Positions 1 through 6,905 of a DNA stretch of 64,000 nucleotides are shown one piece after another; position 1 is the stretch's first letter; each line of letters begins with the position of its first letter. The position numbers and the translations under genes were made by a program. The notes under the pieces were generated by a model. The model had not been told where the DNA came from. It made no database searches and worked only from the letters and a program-made list of their open reading frames with translations. Source of the DNA: SIG603 sp964370635 (lineage in GTDB: Bacteria; Bacillota; Clostridia; Oscillospirales; Acutalibacteraceae); contig CAYJJU010000012.1 in NCBI GenBank assembly GCA_964370635.1, forward strand, positions 16,103 through 80,102, given 5' to 3'.

Positions 1-219
1 TTCTCTGGGATATCTGTCGACAACAGCTTCTTTAAGTGCAACTTCTGATTTACCGCCTATGTACACATAAGCCGTATCAAAATACGTAAAGCCTTTTTCC
101 ATGAAAACATCGACCATCTTACATGTTTGTTCCATGTCAATTTCTTCGCCATTCATAGGAAGGCGCATAAGCCCAAAACCTAGTTTCGGAACGTCGCTCC
201 CTTTGTATAATTTACCCAT
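1..219 (-). CDS. Aldo/keto reductase, N-terminal part (runs off the window)
   Basis: Only the first 73 residues are inside the window; the gene continues past base 1. The start is ATG at 219 with a good ribosome site (CGGAGGT) about 7 nt upstream. The visible part begins the TIM barrel of the NADPH-dependent aldo/keto reductase family: a beta-1 segment LGFGLMRLP (residues 13-21) and the family signature FDTAYVY, holding catalytic Asp48 and Tyr53 followed by GGKSE. These enzymes reduce aldehydes or ketones in the cytoplasm; the substrate cannot be told from this fragment. It is divergent from the RCC1 genes and has its own promoter. Confidence 0.88.
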   Translation of the reverse strand, partial: MGKLYKGSDVPKLGFGLMRLPMNGEEIDMEQTCKMVDVFMEKGFTYFDTAYVYIGGKSEVALKEAVVDRYPRE

Positions 220-255
220 AATTGTTACCTCCGATTAATTTTTTTATACGACTTA

Positions 256-283
256 ATTATACTCCCGATATTTTCAAAGTCAA
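256..283 (-). promoter_or_regulatory. Sigma-A type promoter of the aldo/keto reductase gene
   Basis: On the minus strand a -35 TTGACT (278..283) and a -10 TATAAT (256..261) are separated by 16 nt, about 40 nt upstream of the reductase start codon. Confidence 0.65.
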
Positions 284-306
284 GTTTATTTTGTAAATTT
301 GGCATA

Positions 307-335
307 TTGACAAGTAATCCTCTGAGGCGTATACT
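307..335 (+). promoter_or_regulatory. Sigma-A type promoter of the RCC1 gene pair
   Basis: A consensus -35 TTGACA (307..312) and a -10 TATACT (330..335) are spaced by 17 nt. The expected transcription start near 342 leaves a short leader before the ATG at 375. It lies back to back with the reductase promoter and probably drives both RCC1-repeat genes. Confidence 0.75.
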
Positions 336-374
336 TTATTTAATAGTTTAACGCAGTAAACAAGGAGGCAATTT

Positions 375-1631
375 ATGTCATATTCACCACCAAATGGATT
401 TATACCATATCCAAGCGACCCCGACCTATATTATTATGAGCAGTTAACTTATGACCAAAATGGACAGCAAGTCCGTGAAATTACATATTTTAGTGTAAGC
501 AGCGGACAAACACAGGTAAACCACTACCCTGTAGAGGCCGTGCAAACGGCACAGAACTTTGAGGTGCAAAATAATTCCGTGGCGGCAAAAATCGCCCCTA
601 AAAAGAGCAAAACCGGCTTAATTGTGAGTTTATTGATACTCACGCTTTTAATAGCAGGTGGACTTGTGGTATGGCTTACAGGCGCTTATAAAATGCTACC
701 GTTTTTCGGGGCATCTAGCGGCACAAGTTTTGAGGAAAACACCGATTTTGCAATGGGATATTATCATTCAGTGTTTTTGCAAGATGACGGCACAGTTGTT
801 GCGGCGGGAAGCAATATTTTTGGACAGTGCGACGTCGACATGTGGACCGACATTGTTGCAGTTTATGCATCCGGTCATCAAAGCATAGGACTAAAATCCG
901 ACGGAACCGTGGTGGCTACAGGAGATAATGAATTTGGGCAGTGTAATATTGACACTTGGACAGATATTGTAGACATTACTACATCTTATTTTAGCACAAC
1001 AGGCGTAAAATCCGACGGAACGGTTATAAGCACCAGTGGTGAAAGCGATTATGATAGAACATACACCTATACAGACGAGTGGAGTGGCATCGCTCGCATA
1101 GGCTTGACCGGCGGAATGAGCGGTGTTGTATGTGGATATACAAACGACAACAAAGTTTTATTTGCACGAGATTTCACTCAAACTCAGTCAGATTTTTTAA
1201 GTTCGTTTAGCGACATAAAAAAACTCACCGCTTTCTCCCTTGAAGGCGAGCAGGGCGAATATATCGATTATTATATATATTCAAAAAACAATGGTCAATT
1301 TTTTGTAGAAACATATGCGTTGCCCCAGTATTTGTCCTTACAAACTGCCGATATAGCACAAAAAATCGATCTTGACAACGCAGCAGATATAGTCACTCCT
1401 GCCAATACTTATGTTTTGTACAAAGACGGAACAGTAGCTGTTTTTGATACCTTCAACGATTTTGAGGAAATAGAAGATTACGGCACAGACGAGTGGACCG
1501 ATATAGTAGCAATCAAATTTAATCTTACCAGCATAATAGGCCTTAGAAGCGACGGAACTTTTGTAAGCGCAGGTAAGAATGATTATGGAGAGCTAGATTT
1601 AGAAAGCATAGGCATACCGGTGTACGACTGA
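375..1631 (+). CDS. Membrane-anchored RCC1-repeat protein A
   Basis: A 418-residue protein with three parts. Residues 1-80 are a soluble, Tyr/Pro-rich N-terminus; residues 81-103 form one transmembrane helix preceded by a Lys cluster (KKSK), so the N-terminus is probably cytoplasmic; residues 125-418 form an extracytoplasmic beta-propeller-like domain built from RCC1-type repeats. Each repeat has the core (S/G)DGTVVATGDNxxGQCDVDxWTDI, clearest at residues 131-165 and 170-205 and again near the C-terminus (LRSDGTFVSAGKNDYGELDL). RCC1 propellers bind proteins or ligands; the partner here is unknown. The start has an AAGGAGG site. A paralog follows after 45 nt with a near-identical N-terminus (FREITYFSVSSGQTQV-type block), so the pair is a tandem duplication. 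Confidence 0.8.
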   Translation: MSYSPPNGFIPYPSDPDLYYYEQLTYDQNGQQVREITYFSVSSGQTQVNHYPVEAVQTAQNFEVQNNSVAAKIAPKKSKTGLIVSLLILTLLIAGGLVVWLTGAYKMLPFFGASSGTSFEENTDFAMGYYHSVFLQDDGTVVAAGSNIFGQCDVDMWTDIVAVYASGHQSIGLKSDGTVVATGDNEFGQCNIDTWTDIVDITTSYFSTTGVKSDGTVISTSGESDYDRTYTYTDEWSGIARIGLTGGMSGVVCGYTNDNKVLFARDFTQTQSDFLSSFSDIKKLTAFSLEGEQGEYIDYYIYSKNNGQFFVETYALPQYLSLQTADIAQKIDLDNAADIVTPANTYVLYKDGTVAVFDTFNDFEEIEDYGTDEWTDIVAIKFNLTSIIGLRSDGTFVSAGKNDYGELDLESIGIPVYD

Positions 1632-1676
1632 TCATATTTCTTTGTTGAACCTATAGATGACTAAAGGAGGCTATTT

Positions 1677-3443
1677 ATGTCATACCAAATACCAAACGGG
1701 TTTATACCATATCCAAACAATCCCGATTTATATTACAGCGAAAAGACAGTTTACGACCAAAACGGCGGACAGTTTCGTGAAATTACATATTTCTCGGTAA
1801 GTAGCGGACAGACACAGGTAAGCCACTACCCTGTAGAGGCCGTGCAACAGCAAACCACGCAACCGCAACCCGTACAAGCACAAGAAAAGAGCAGTGTGAA
1901 AACCGCTACTAAAAAAAGCAGGGCAGGTCTTATTGTAGGGCTTAGTGTAATTACAATATTAATTGCAAGTGTCTTGGTGTTTTGGCTTACAGGTGCTTAT
2001 AAAATGTTATCGTTTTTCGGTGCATCTTCCTCACAAGGGCTAGGCAATGACTTCTCGGTCGGCAGTTATCACTCTGTGTTTTTAAGGGACGATGGCACTG
2101 TTTTGGCAACAGGCGACAACACATACGGACAGTGTGATGTGGACACATGGACGGATATTACAAAAGTAGTGAGCTATGAAAACCACACCGTAGGTTTAAA
2201 ATCAGGCGGCACTGTTGTCACCACGGGAGATGAAAATTTTAGCGACACAGTCGAATGGACTAACATTATCGACATCGCCACAAATGGGTCTTTTGTTATG
2301 GGCTTAAAATCTGATGGAACGGTAATTCTTTCCCCCTCCTACCCCTTTATGGACAATGTCACAGACACTTGGACAAATGTTACCCAAATAGCGATAGACA
2401 ACAACGCAGTCTATGGCGTCACAGACGACGGAAAAGTACTTTTTTGTGCTATGAACTCCGCCGAGAGTAACTTTGACAGTATTCAAAACGTAAAAAGGAT
2501 AGATGTTACCGACTATTTTTTAGTAGCCTACACAAACGAAAACGATATTTCTATACGAGCTAACTATGACAACCAGTACTCTGACCGCATAATGAACGCT
2601 TGGTATGAAACGATAGACGCCGAAAAATTGGAGCGTGTAGTGGCAAACGGAGACATAATTTTGTCTATTTATGACGACGGCACTCTTCAATCCTTTAACG
2701 CATATTATGAAGTGAATTTTACTCTGTGGGGTGATATAAGCGAAGTGGCGGTAAGCGAAAATTCTATTATAGCAAAAAAATCAGACGGCACTTTCATAGC
2801 CTATGGCTCTAACGACAGTGGCGAACTTGATTTTTCTAAAATAGGCATAGAGGGTGTCATTGATAACGATATTTTAGAGCTAGACGAAAGCACAGAGGAC
2901 TCAGACACTCAGTCACAACAGCCCGAACCTACCCCAGAGCCGACTCCTGAGCCTACCCCAGAACCAACTCCAGAACCGACTCCAGAACCAACTCCTGAAC
3001 CAACTCCTGAACCTACTCCTGAACCGCTTTCTGATTTAGATATAGTGGCGCAGTTATTATCTTATTATGAAAGCTTTAATTTAGAAGCGGAGCTTGATTA
3101 TTACGAAGCCGTTCCCGAGTCTTTTAGCGATTTCCCTACAGGCCTTTATATAAGAGAGGACAAAAAAGCCGCACTTATGATAATCTGCGACACAAGCCCT
3201 GATTATTTAAACTATCTTCTATTTGTACCGGGCGAGGACGGACGCCTCGACCTCTCCTCGGCCATTGACGAATACGGATACAGTCTGGCAAGTATCAGTG
3301 GCTCTTATGCCGACGACATTATGAGCGATATCTCGCTTGAGGTACTTACAGATGAAAGTGTGTATGTATACCCAATGTGGCGACCCGAACAATTTGAATC
3401 CTACGCAGACCCGACAGGAGTATACAATAGAATTTACCCATAA
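1677..3443 (+). CDS. Membrane-anchored RCC1-repeat protein B with PEPT linker and extra C-terminal domain
   Basis: A 588-residue paralog of the upstream gene. It has the same N-terminal block (residues 1-55), a Gln-rich stretch in place of the paralog's shorter linker, one transmembrane helix (84-105) and RCC1-like repeats from about residue 130 to 405, somewhat more degenerate than in protein A. It then carries eight PEPT tetrapeptides plus a PEPL (about residues 418-453), typical of wall-spanning linkers, and a C-terminal domain of about 135 residues rich in Asp, Glu and Tyr that I do not recognise. The ribosome site is AAAGGAGG. The extra domain, displayed after a Pro-rich stalk, suggests a surface function; this is inference. 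Confidence 0.8.
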   Translation: MSYQIPNGFIPYPNNPDLYYSEKTVYDQNGGQFREITYFSVSSGQTQVSHYPVEAVQQQTTQPQPVQAQEKSSVKTATKKSRAGLIVGLSVITILIASVLVFWLTGAYKMLSFFGASSSQGLGNDFSVGSYHSVFLRDDGTVLATGDNTYGQCDVDTWTDITKVVSYENHTVGLKSGGTVVTTGDENFSDTVEWTNIIDIATNGSFVMGLKSDGTVILSPSYPFMDNVTDTWTNVTQIAIDNNAVYGVTDDGKVLFCAMNSAESNFDSIQNVKRIDVTDYFLVAYTNENDISIRANYDNQYSDRIMNAWYETIDAEKLERVVANGDIILSIYDDGTLQSFNAYYEVNFTLWGDISEVAVSENSIIAKKSDGTFIAYGSNDSGELDFSKIGIEGVIDNDILELDESTEDSDTQSQQPEPTPEPTPEPTPEPTPEPTPEPTPEPTPEPTPEPLSDLDIVAQLLSYYESFNLEAELDYYEAVPESFSDFPTGLYIREDKKAALMIICDTSPDYLNYLLFVPGEDGRLDLSSAIDEYGYSLASISGSYADDIMSDISLEVLTDESVYVYPMWRPEQFESYADPTGVYNRIYP

Positions 3444-3444
3444 A

Positions 3445-3473
3445 AAAGTTCCACCCCAAAAGGGTGGAACTTT
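3445..3473. terminator. Bidirectional hairpin terminator between RCC1 protein B and degV-1
   Basis: A 12-bp perfect stem (3445..3456 with 3462..3473, arm AAAGTTCCACCC) with a 5-nt loop lies between converging genes. On the minus strand it runs into six T residues, so it is a strong terminator for the DegV gene; on the plus strand only TTT follows. Confidence 0.85.
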
Positions 3474-3497
3474 CACGTAAACTCTCTACTAATAAAC

Positions 3498-4334
3498 CTA
3501 TTTCCTTATAAATGCAACGCCATATGCGCCAGGTCCTGTGTGTGTGCCTATTACAGGGCCTATTTCAAGCCTGTGGACTTTGTTGTTTGCCGTGTATTCT
3601 TTAAGGGATTTTTGCATGGTTTTTGCGCTCTCTGGCACATTGCTGTGTCCAAAAGTAACGCAACAGTCTGCGGATACTCCACTTTTTTTGACAAGCGCCT
3701 CTATTTGAGTGAGCACTGCAGATTTTCCTCTTGCCTTGCCCACAACAACTACCTTGCCCTCTTTTACGGAGATTATGGGGCAAATTCCTAAAACGCCGCC
3801 TACAAAGGCTACCGCACTGGAAAGTCTTCCGCCCATTTTTAGAAATTTGAGAGTATTAATGCCTGCATAAAGCTCTACTCTAGGCACAAGGCTTGTTATT
3901 CTTTCGGCTATTTCTTTTGCAGTTTTACCCTCTTCACGCATTTTTACCGCTTCAAAAATTAATAGAGCAAGGCCAAATGTAGTGTTTTGGGTGTCTACTA
4001 TATGTATTCGTGTTTCATCAAATTTTTTCGCCGTAAGCACTGCGTTATTATATGTGCCGCTGAGCTCTTTTGAGATAAAAAGCCCCACTATCTCATCGCC
4101 CTCTTCTATATGCCTTGAAAATTCATCGTGAAAGGTCATAGGTGTGATTTGAGTGGTAGTCGGGAGTTTTTCCGCCATTTCAAGCTTGCTGTAAAACTTT
4201 TCATTAGTCAAGTCTATTCCAGGAGTATAACTTTCGTCGTCAAAATGCACTTGAATAGGTATGATATCTACACCTAACTTTTTTAGGGTGTGTATATCAA
4301 CATCGCATGAGCTATCTGTAATAATTTTAATCAT
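3498..4334 (-). CDS. DegV family fatty-acid-binding protein (copy 1)
   Basis: A 278-residue two-domain DegV protein, the usual family length. Family members bind a single fatty acid and some (FakB) present it to the kinase FakA for phospholipid synthesis; no fakA is in this window. Visible motifs are the N-terminal DSSCD (residues 7-11), TTTQITP (about 59-65, the TSQPS-type ligand loop), SKELSGTY (about 90-97), and the C-terminal GPVIGTHTGPGAYG, where the His sits near the lipid head group in known structures. It is a single-gene unit with a perfect promoter upstream and a strong terminator. A second DegV protein with moderate similarity lies at 8060..8929, so the cell may use two lipid specificities. 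Confidence 0.92.
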   Translation of the reverse strand: MIKIITDSSCDVDIHTLKKLGVDIIPIQVHFDDESYTPGIDLTNEKFYSKLEMAEKLPTTTQITPMTFHDEFSRHIEEGDEIVGLFISKELSGTYNNAVLTAKKFDETRIHIVDTQNTTFGLALLIFEAVKMREEGKTAKEIAERITSLVPRVELYAGINTLKFLKMGGRLSSAVAFVGGVLGICPIISVKEGKVVVVGKARGKSAVLTQIEALVKKSGVSADCCVTFGHSNVPESAKTMQKSLKEYTANNKVHRLEIGPVIGTHTGPGAYGVAFIRK

Positions 4335-4381
4335 TTAAAATCCCCCAATTTTTCTTGCGAATTAAAATATTAATAAAAATT

Positions 4382-4410
4382 ATTATACATCAATAATTTT
4401 ACCCTGTCAA
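4382..4410 (-). promoter_or_regulatory. Consensus sigma-A promoter of degV-1
   Basis: On the minus strand TTGACA (4405..4410) and TATAAT (4382..4387) match consensus at every position with a 17-nt spacer, about 48 nt upstream of the DegV start codon. Confidence 0.82.
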
Positions 4411-4508
4411 TTAAATTGAAAAAACTAATATATTTGCTGAATTTATAGACCATTTTAGGTAAAAATAATGCAGAAATAGACAAACTTATTTATTTTTTGT
4501 TTTAGGTG

Positions 4509-4537
4509 TTGACAAATGGCTTACAAATTGGTATACT
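4509..4537 (+). promoter_or_regulatory. Promoter of tRNA-Lys
   Basis: TTGACA (4509..4514), a 17-nt spacer and TATACT (4532..4537) lie about 42 nt upstream of the tRNA. The near-consensus match fits a stable-RNA promoter. Confidence 0.82.
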
Positions 4538-4579
4538 ATCTAAGCTGTAACAAAACAGCACGGCGTTAAAATTTCATAT

Positions 4580-4655
4580 GACTCATTAGCTCAGCTGGCA
4601 GAGCACCTGACTTTTAATCAGGGTGTCCGGAGTTCAAATCTCCGATGGGTCACCA
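4580..4655 (+). tRNA. tRNA-Lys (anticodon TTT)
   Basis: A 76-nt cloverleaf. The acceptor arm GACTCAT pairs with ATGGGTC (one T-G wobble), the anticodon stem CCTGA/TCAGG encloses the loop CTTTTAA with anticodon TTT at 4613..4615, the T arm contains GTTCAAATC, and CCA is encoded at 4653..4655. It is a single tRNA between degV-1 and lexA with its own promoter and terminator. Confidence 0.97.
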
Positions 4656-4656
4656 C

Positions 4657-4688
4657 AAAATCCAATCGATTTTCGGTTGGATTTTTTA
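4657..4688 (+). terminator. Terminator of tRNA-Lys
   Basis: An 11-bp stem (4658..4668 with 4674..4684, one wobble) with a 5-nt loop is followed by a run of T, starting right after the CCA end of the tRNA. Confidence 0.85.
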
Positions 4689-4722
4689 TTTTTGCATTTG
4701 CGGGTTTTTCGACAGTCTAAAC

Positions 4723-4736
4723 CAAACATTTGTTTG
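4723..4736. promoter_or_regulatory. Candidate LexA operator (SOS box) upstream of lexA
   Basis: CAAACATTTGTTTG has the 14-nt architecture of the Gram-positive SOS box CGAACNNNNGTTCG, with symmetric half-sites CAAAC and GTTTG. It overlaps the -35 of the lexA promoter, where binding would block RNA polymerase, and so fits autoregulation. The half-sites differ from the strict consensus at the second and next-to-last position. Confidence 0.6.
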
Positions 4737-4762
4737 CTTTTTTATTTATAGTGTGTTATACT
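4734..4762 (+). promoter_or_regulatory. Promoter of lexA
   Basis: TTGCTT (4734..4739), a 17-nt spacer and TATACT (4757..4762) precede the lexA start at 4801. The -35 overlaps the candidate SOS box by three bases. Confidence 0.68.
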
Positions 4763-4800
4763 GTTTTTATAAAGATAACTATACTAAATGGAGTGTATAT

Positions 4801-5385
4801 ATGAAGAGCTTAACTGAAAGCCAGAGAAAAGTGTATGAATTTTTGAGAGAAGCCGGCATGAGCGGTGTTCCGCCTACTGTAAGAGAGATATGTTTTGCCA
4901 CAGGTCTTTCTTCGACGTCTACCGTGCATAATCATCTAAAAACCCTTGAAAAACTTGGGTATATACAAAGGGATAATGGTAAAAATAGAAGTGTTGTTGT
5001 TACCGGAACAAACAGTGTGGCGCAGGTGCCTATTTTGGGCACTGTCACGGCCGGAGCGCCTATACTTGCGGTCGAGGACATTGTGGGTTATATCCCTTTC
5101 CCTGAAAACAACAGCGGCCACGAGCTTTTTGCCCTACATGTCAAAGGCTATAGCATGAAAGATGTGGGCATTTTAGACGGAGACTATGTCATTGCACAAA
5201 GGACAGATGTTGCGCAAAACTCGCAAATTGTTGTTGCGATGATAGACGACGAAGCAACTGTTAAGAGATATTTTAAGGAAAAGGACACTATAAAGCTTCA
5301 AGCCGAAAACGAAGAATTTGAGCCTATTTATTCAAAAGACGTACAAGTTTTAGGAAAAGTAGTGTCTGTTATAAGATATTATTAA
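4801..5385 (+). CDS. lexA: LexA repressor, SOS regulator and self-cleaving protease
   Basis: A 194-residue protein of normal LexA length. Residues 1-66 form the winged helix domain (GVPPTVREICFATGLSS with HNHLKTLEKLGYI). The C-terminal S24 domain has the Ala-Gly cleavage bond at A84-G85 (VTAGAP), nucleophile Ser118 (GYSMKD) and general base Lys155 (ATVKR). It represses SOS genes and cleaves itself when RecA is active. The start at 4801 is preceded by GGAG; the reading frame is open further upstream, through the tRNA terminator, but that extension has no LexA similarity and would overlap the tRNA. The operator over its promoter indicates autorepression. The ruvCAB genes at 46.8-49 kb showed no matching box. 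Confidence 0.96.
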   Translation: MKSLTESQRKVYEFLREAGMSGVPPTVREICFATGLSSTSTVHNHLKTLEKLGYIQRDNGKNRSVVVTGTNSVAQVPILGTVTAGAPILAVEDIVGYIPFPENNSGHELFALHVKGYSMKDVGILDGDYVIAQRTDVAQNSQIVVAMIDDEATVKRYFKEKDTIKLQAENEEFEPIYSKDVQVLGKVVSVIRYY

Positions 5386-5467
5386 AGATATAAAAAAGTT
5401 AATAATTTTCCCTTAAATTCTTTAATCTTTATTCATAGCATATTAACAACTAAATTTTTAACTGAGT

Positions 5468-5473
5468 TATAAT
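5468..5473 (+). promoter_or_regulatory. Promoter -10 for the candidate small RNA
   Basis: A perfect TATAAT lies 7 nt before the hairpin that starts the candidate small RNA. A possible -35, TTAACA, is at 5443..5448 with a long 19-nt spacer, so the -35 assignment is weak. Confidence 0.5.
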
Positions 5474-5478
5474 ATAGG

Positions 5479-5580
5479 TGTACTAACAAAGGAACCGCAC
5501 CTTTTTGGTACATGTTCTACCCTCCTCAAATAAACCCCTAACTAGAAAGCACCCAACCGCAATGGGTGCTTTCATACTTT
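5479..5580 (+). ncRNA. Candidate small regulatory RNA with C-rich anti-Shine-Dalgarno stretch
   Basis: About 100 nt organised like a bacterial small RNA. A TATAAT is 7 nt upstream. A 5' hairpin (5479..5512) pairs TGTACTAA with TTGGTACA and AAAGG with CCTTT, 13 pairs with one bulged C. A 33-nt unpaired stretch follows, containing CCCTCCTC and ACCCC. A 10-bp terminator hairpin (5546..5572) with a T-rich tail ends it. The C-rich stretch could pair with GAGG-type ribosome sites, as in the RsaE/RoxS class of Gram-positive small RNAs; that likeness is by design only, as I see no sequence match. No reading frame here has a ribosome site or plausible protein. Confidence 0.5.
5546..5580 (+). terminator. 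Terminator of the candidate small RNA
   Basis: A 10-bp perfect stem (AAAGCACCCA at 5546..5555 with its complement at 5563..5572) with a 7-nt loop is followed by a T-rich tail. Confidence 0.78.
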
Positions 5581-5649
5581 TTATATGTTTTTTAAAATTT
5601 GCAAGCCGAATTTCATTACATTGTGACAGGAAATTTTATAAAAACCACA

Positions 5650-5765
5650 CGGACGACGAAACGTCGCCCCTACGCCGTATTTTTCGATTTTATTGAAAAC
5701 AAATATAATCAAAAAATGCGAAGCATTTCACCACAATTATTAATTATTAACTATCAACTATCAAA
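5650..5765. repeat. Composite intergenic repeat, copy 1
   Basis: It holds a GC-rich hairpin with core CGACGAAACGTCG followed by CCCCTAC (5650..5673; the same 24 nt occur reverse-complemented at 61025..61048), then the AAATGCGAAGCATTT hairpin (5713..5727), CACCACAA, and 7-bp units of the type TTAACTATC to 5765. Together with the small RNA this accounts for the non-coding stretch between lexA and the spoIIQ-like gene. Confidence 0.8.
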
Positions 5766-5870
5766 ACACCTTCTGGTGTTTTTTTATTTTATTTGGATAA
5801 ATCACCTTATATCGGAAAAAATACTTTTACATAAAAAAATTTTTACAATAAATATAAAGGTGGTATCATC

Positions 5871-6611
5871 ATGAAAAATTTAAAAGAAAAAAGAAGCCTG
5901 TATCTTGCGCTTGCGGTATGCCTTATGGCCGTTGGAATTGCGGCATTTGGCACTTATGCCGGGGTTAGCACATACATGTCAGACCTTTCTACCCCCGAAG
6001 AAATCTTACAAAATGCCGAAAAGGACGATAACGCCCAGCCTCTTAGCCCTCAAAGCACTCCGCTTCCAACGCCTGCACCCACAGCACAGCCAACCCCCTC
6101 ACCTACTGCCCAGCCCGTACAAGAGACCGAGGCCCCTGTAGTTATCACTCCAGCCCCTGAAGAGCCCGAGACAGACACCACAAACGCCGTGCCCTATACC
6201 TTAAATGTAGACTTCACCCTACCTATTCAGGCAGGTGAAATAAGCACAGTTTTCAGCGACGGACTGCTTGTGTATAACGAAACAATGAAAGACTGGCGAA
6301 CCCATAACGGACTGGACTTTTTAGCAAATATTGGCGACCCAGTTTTCGCCTGCAACAACGGCATCGTGACAGAGGTTTATAGCGACCTGCTTTTAGGAAA
6401 TGTAGTGGTTGTAGAACATGGCGAATATGATTTTTATTACTGCGGACTAGGCGACACGGCGCTAGTTGCGGTAGGCGACGTAGTGTCAAGTGCAACAACC
6501 TTAGGCTCGGTATCAAACGTGCCACTTGAAGCAAATTCTACCCACCTTCATTTAGAGGTCAAACAAAACGGCTCGTATATAAACCCAAAATCGGTTTTAC
6601 TTCCAGAATAA
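5871..6611 (+). CDS. spoIIQ: SpoIIQ-like M23 peptidase, forespore engulfment protein
   Basis: A 246-residue protein. A transmembrane helix (about 10-32) is followed by a Pro/Thr-rich linker (61-100) and a LytM/M23 metallopeptidase domain (about 118-245). Zinc ligands are present: His145 and Asp149 in THNGLDF, and His225/His227 in THLHLEV, so the domain looks catalytically competent, as in clostridial SpoIIQ but unlike the degenerate Bacillus protein. The sequence YNETMKDWRTHNGLD and the LLGNVVVVEH block are typical of SpoIIQ. SpoIIQ sits in the forespore membrane and joins SpoIIIAH across the two membranes during engulfment. The ribosome site is AAGGTGG. A general M23 endopeptidase is the alternative. 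Confidence 0.75.
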   Translation: MKNLKEKRSLYLALAVCLMAVGIAAFGTYAGVSTYMSDLSTPEEILQNAEKDDNAQPLSPQSTPLPTPAPTAQPTPSPTAQPVQETEAPVVITPAPEEPETDTTNAVPYTLNVDFTLPIQAGEISTVFSDGLLVYNETMKDWRTHNGLDFLANIGDPVFACNNGIVTEVYSDLLLGNVVVVEHGEYDFYYCGLGDTALVAVGDVVSSATTLGSVSNVPLEANSTHLHLEVKQNGSYINPKSVLLPE

Positions 6612-6639
6612 ATCGTTTTGTCAGAGTGGCAAAGATTAA

Positions 6640-6886
6640 AAGTTTTTGTTAAGTTTTTTCAAAAACTTACGGGTTCTTAGGGCAGAGCCTTAAGGCGTTT
6701 TCCGCAGAAAACGAAATCTTTATCCTTAGAAGAGCATTTTTGAAGGTGAATTTTGCCCTAAAAGGGCAAAAGAGGAAAGTTTTTGCGATAGAAAAAGTTT
6801 CCTTATACCTACCCATTTGTGCAACTTTTTCCCTAACAGAGGTTTATAAACAGTTCGAGGCTGTGACGATAATTCGTCACAGCCTC
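6640..6886. repeat. Run of intergenic hairpins after the spoIIQ-like gene
   Basis: The 294 nt between the two genes hold no credible gene but a chain of hairpins: AAGTTTTTG/CAAAAACTT (6640..6668), CTTAGGGC/GCCTTAAG (6676..6694), CGTTTTC/GAAAACG (6696..6713), TTTTGCCCT/AGGGCAAAA (6751..6771), GGAAA/TTTCC (6774..6802), and the strong terminal hairpin at 6857..6886. The motif CCTACCCATTTG at about 6815 also occurs in the nested-hairpin element at 9119..9130. Confidence 0.5.
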
Positions 6887-6893
6887 TTGATTT
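6857..6893. terminator. Terminator hairpin between converging spoIIQ-like and oxidoreductase genes
   Basis: A perfect 13-bp stem (GAGGCTGTGACGA at 6857..6869 with its complement at 6874..6886) has a 4-nt loop. It is followed on the plus strand by TTGATTTT and lies 20 nt from the stop codon of the minus-strand gene. Confidence 0.75.
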
Positions 6894-6905
6894 TGCTATT
6901 TATTA

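Noticed and set aside
2929..3030. PEPT-coding repeat as a mobile or regulatory repeat
   Set aside because: It is an in-frame Pro/Glu/Thr linker with varied codons, explained by the protein.
4645..4800. N-terminal extension of LexA
   Set aside because: It would start inside the tRNA, cover its terminator and the promoter, and has no similarity to LexA.
5505..5874. Two overlapping open frames between lexA and the spoIIQ-like gene
   Set aside because: They cross the small RNA terminator and the composite repeat, lack ribosome sites, and have no protein-like features.
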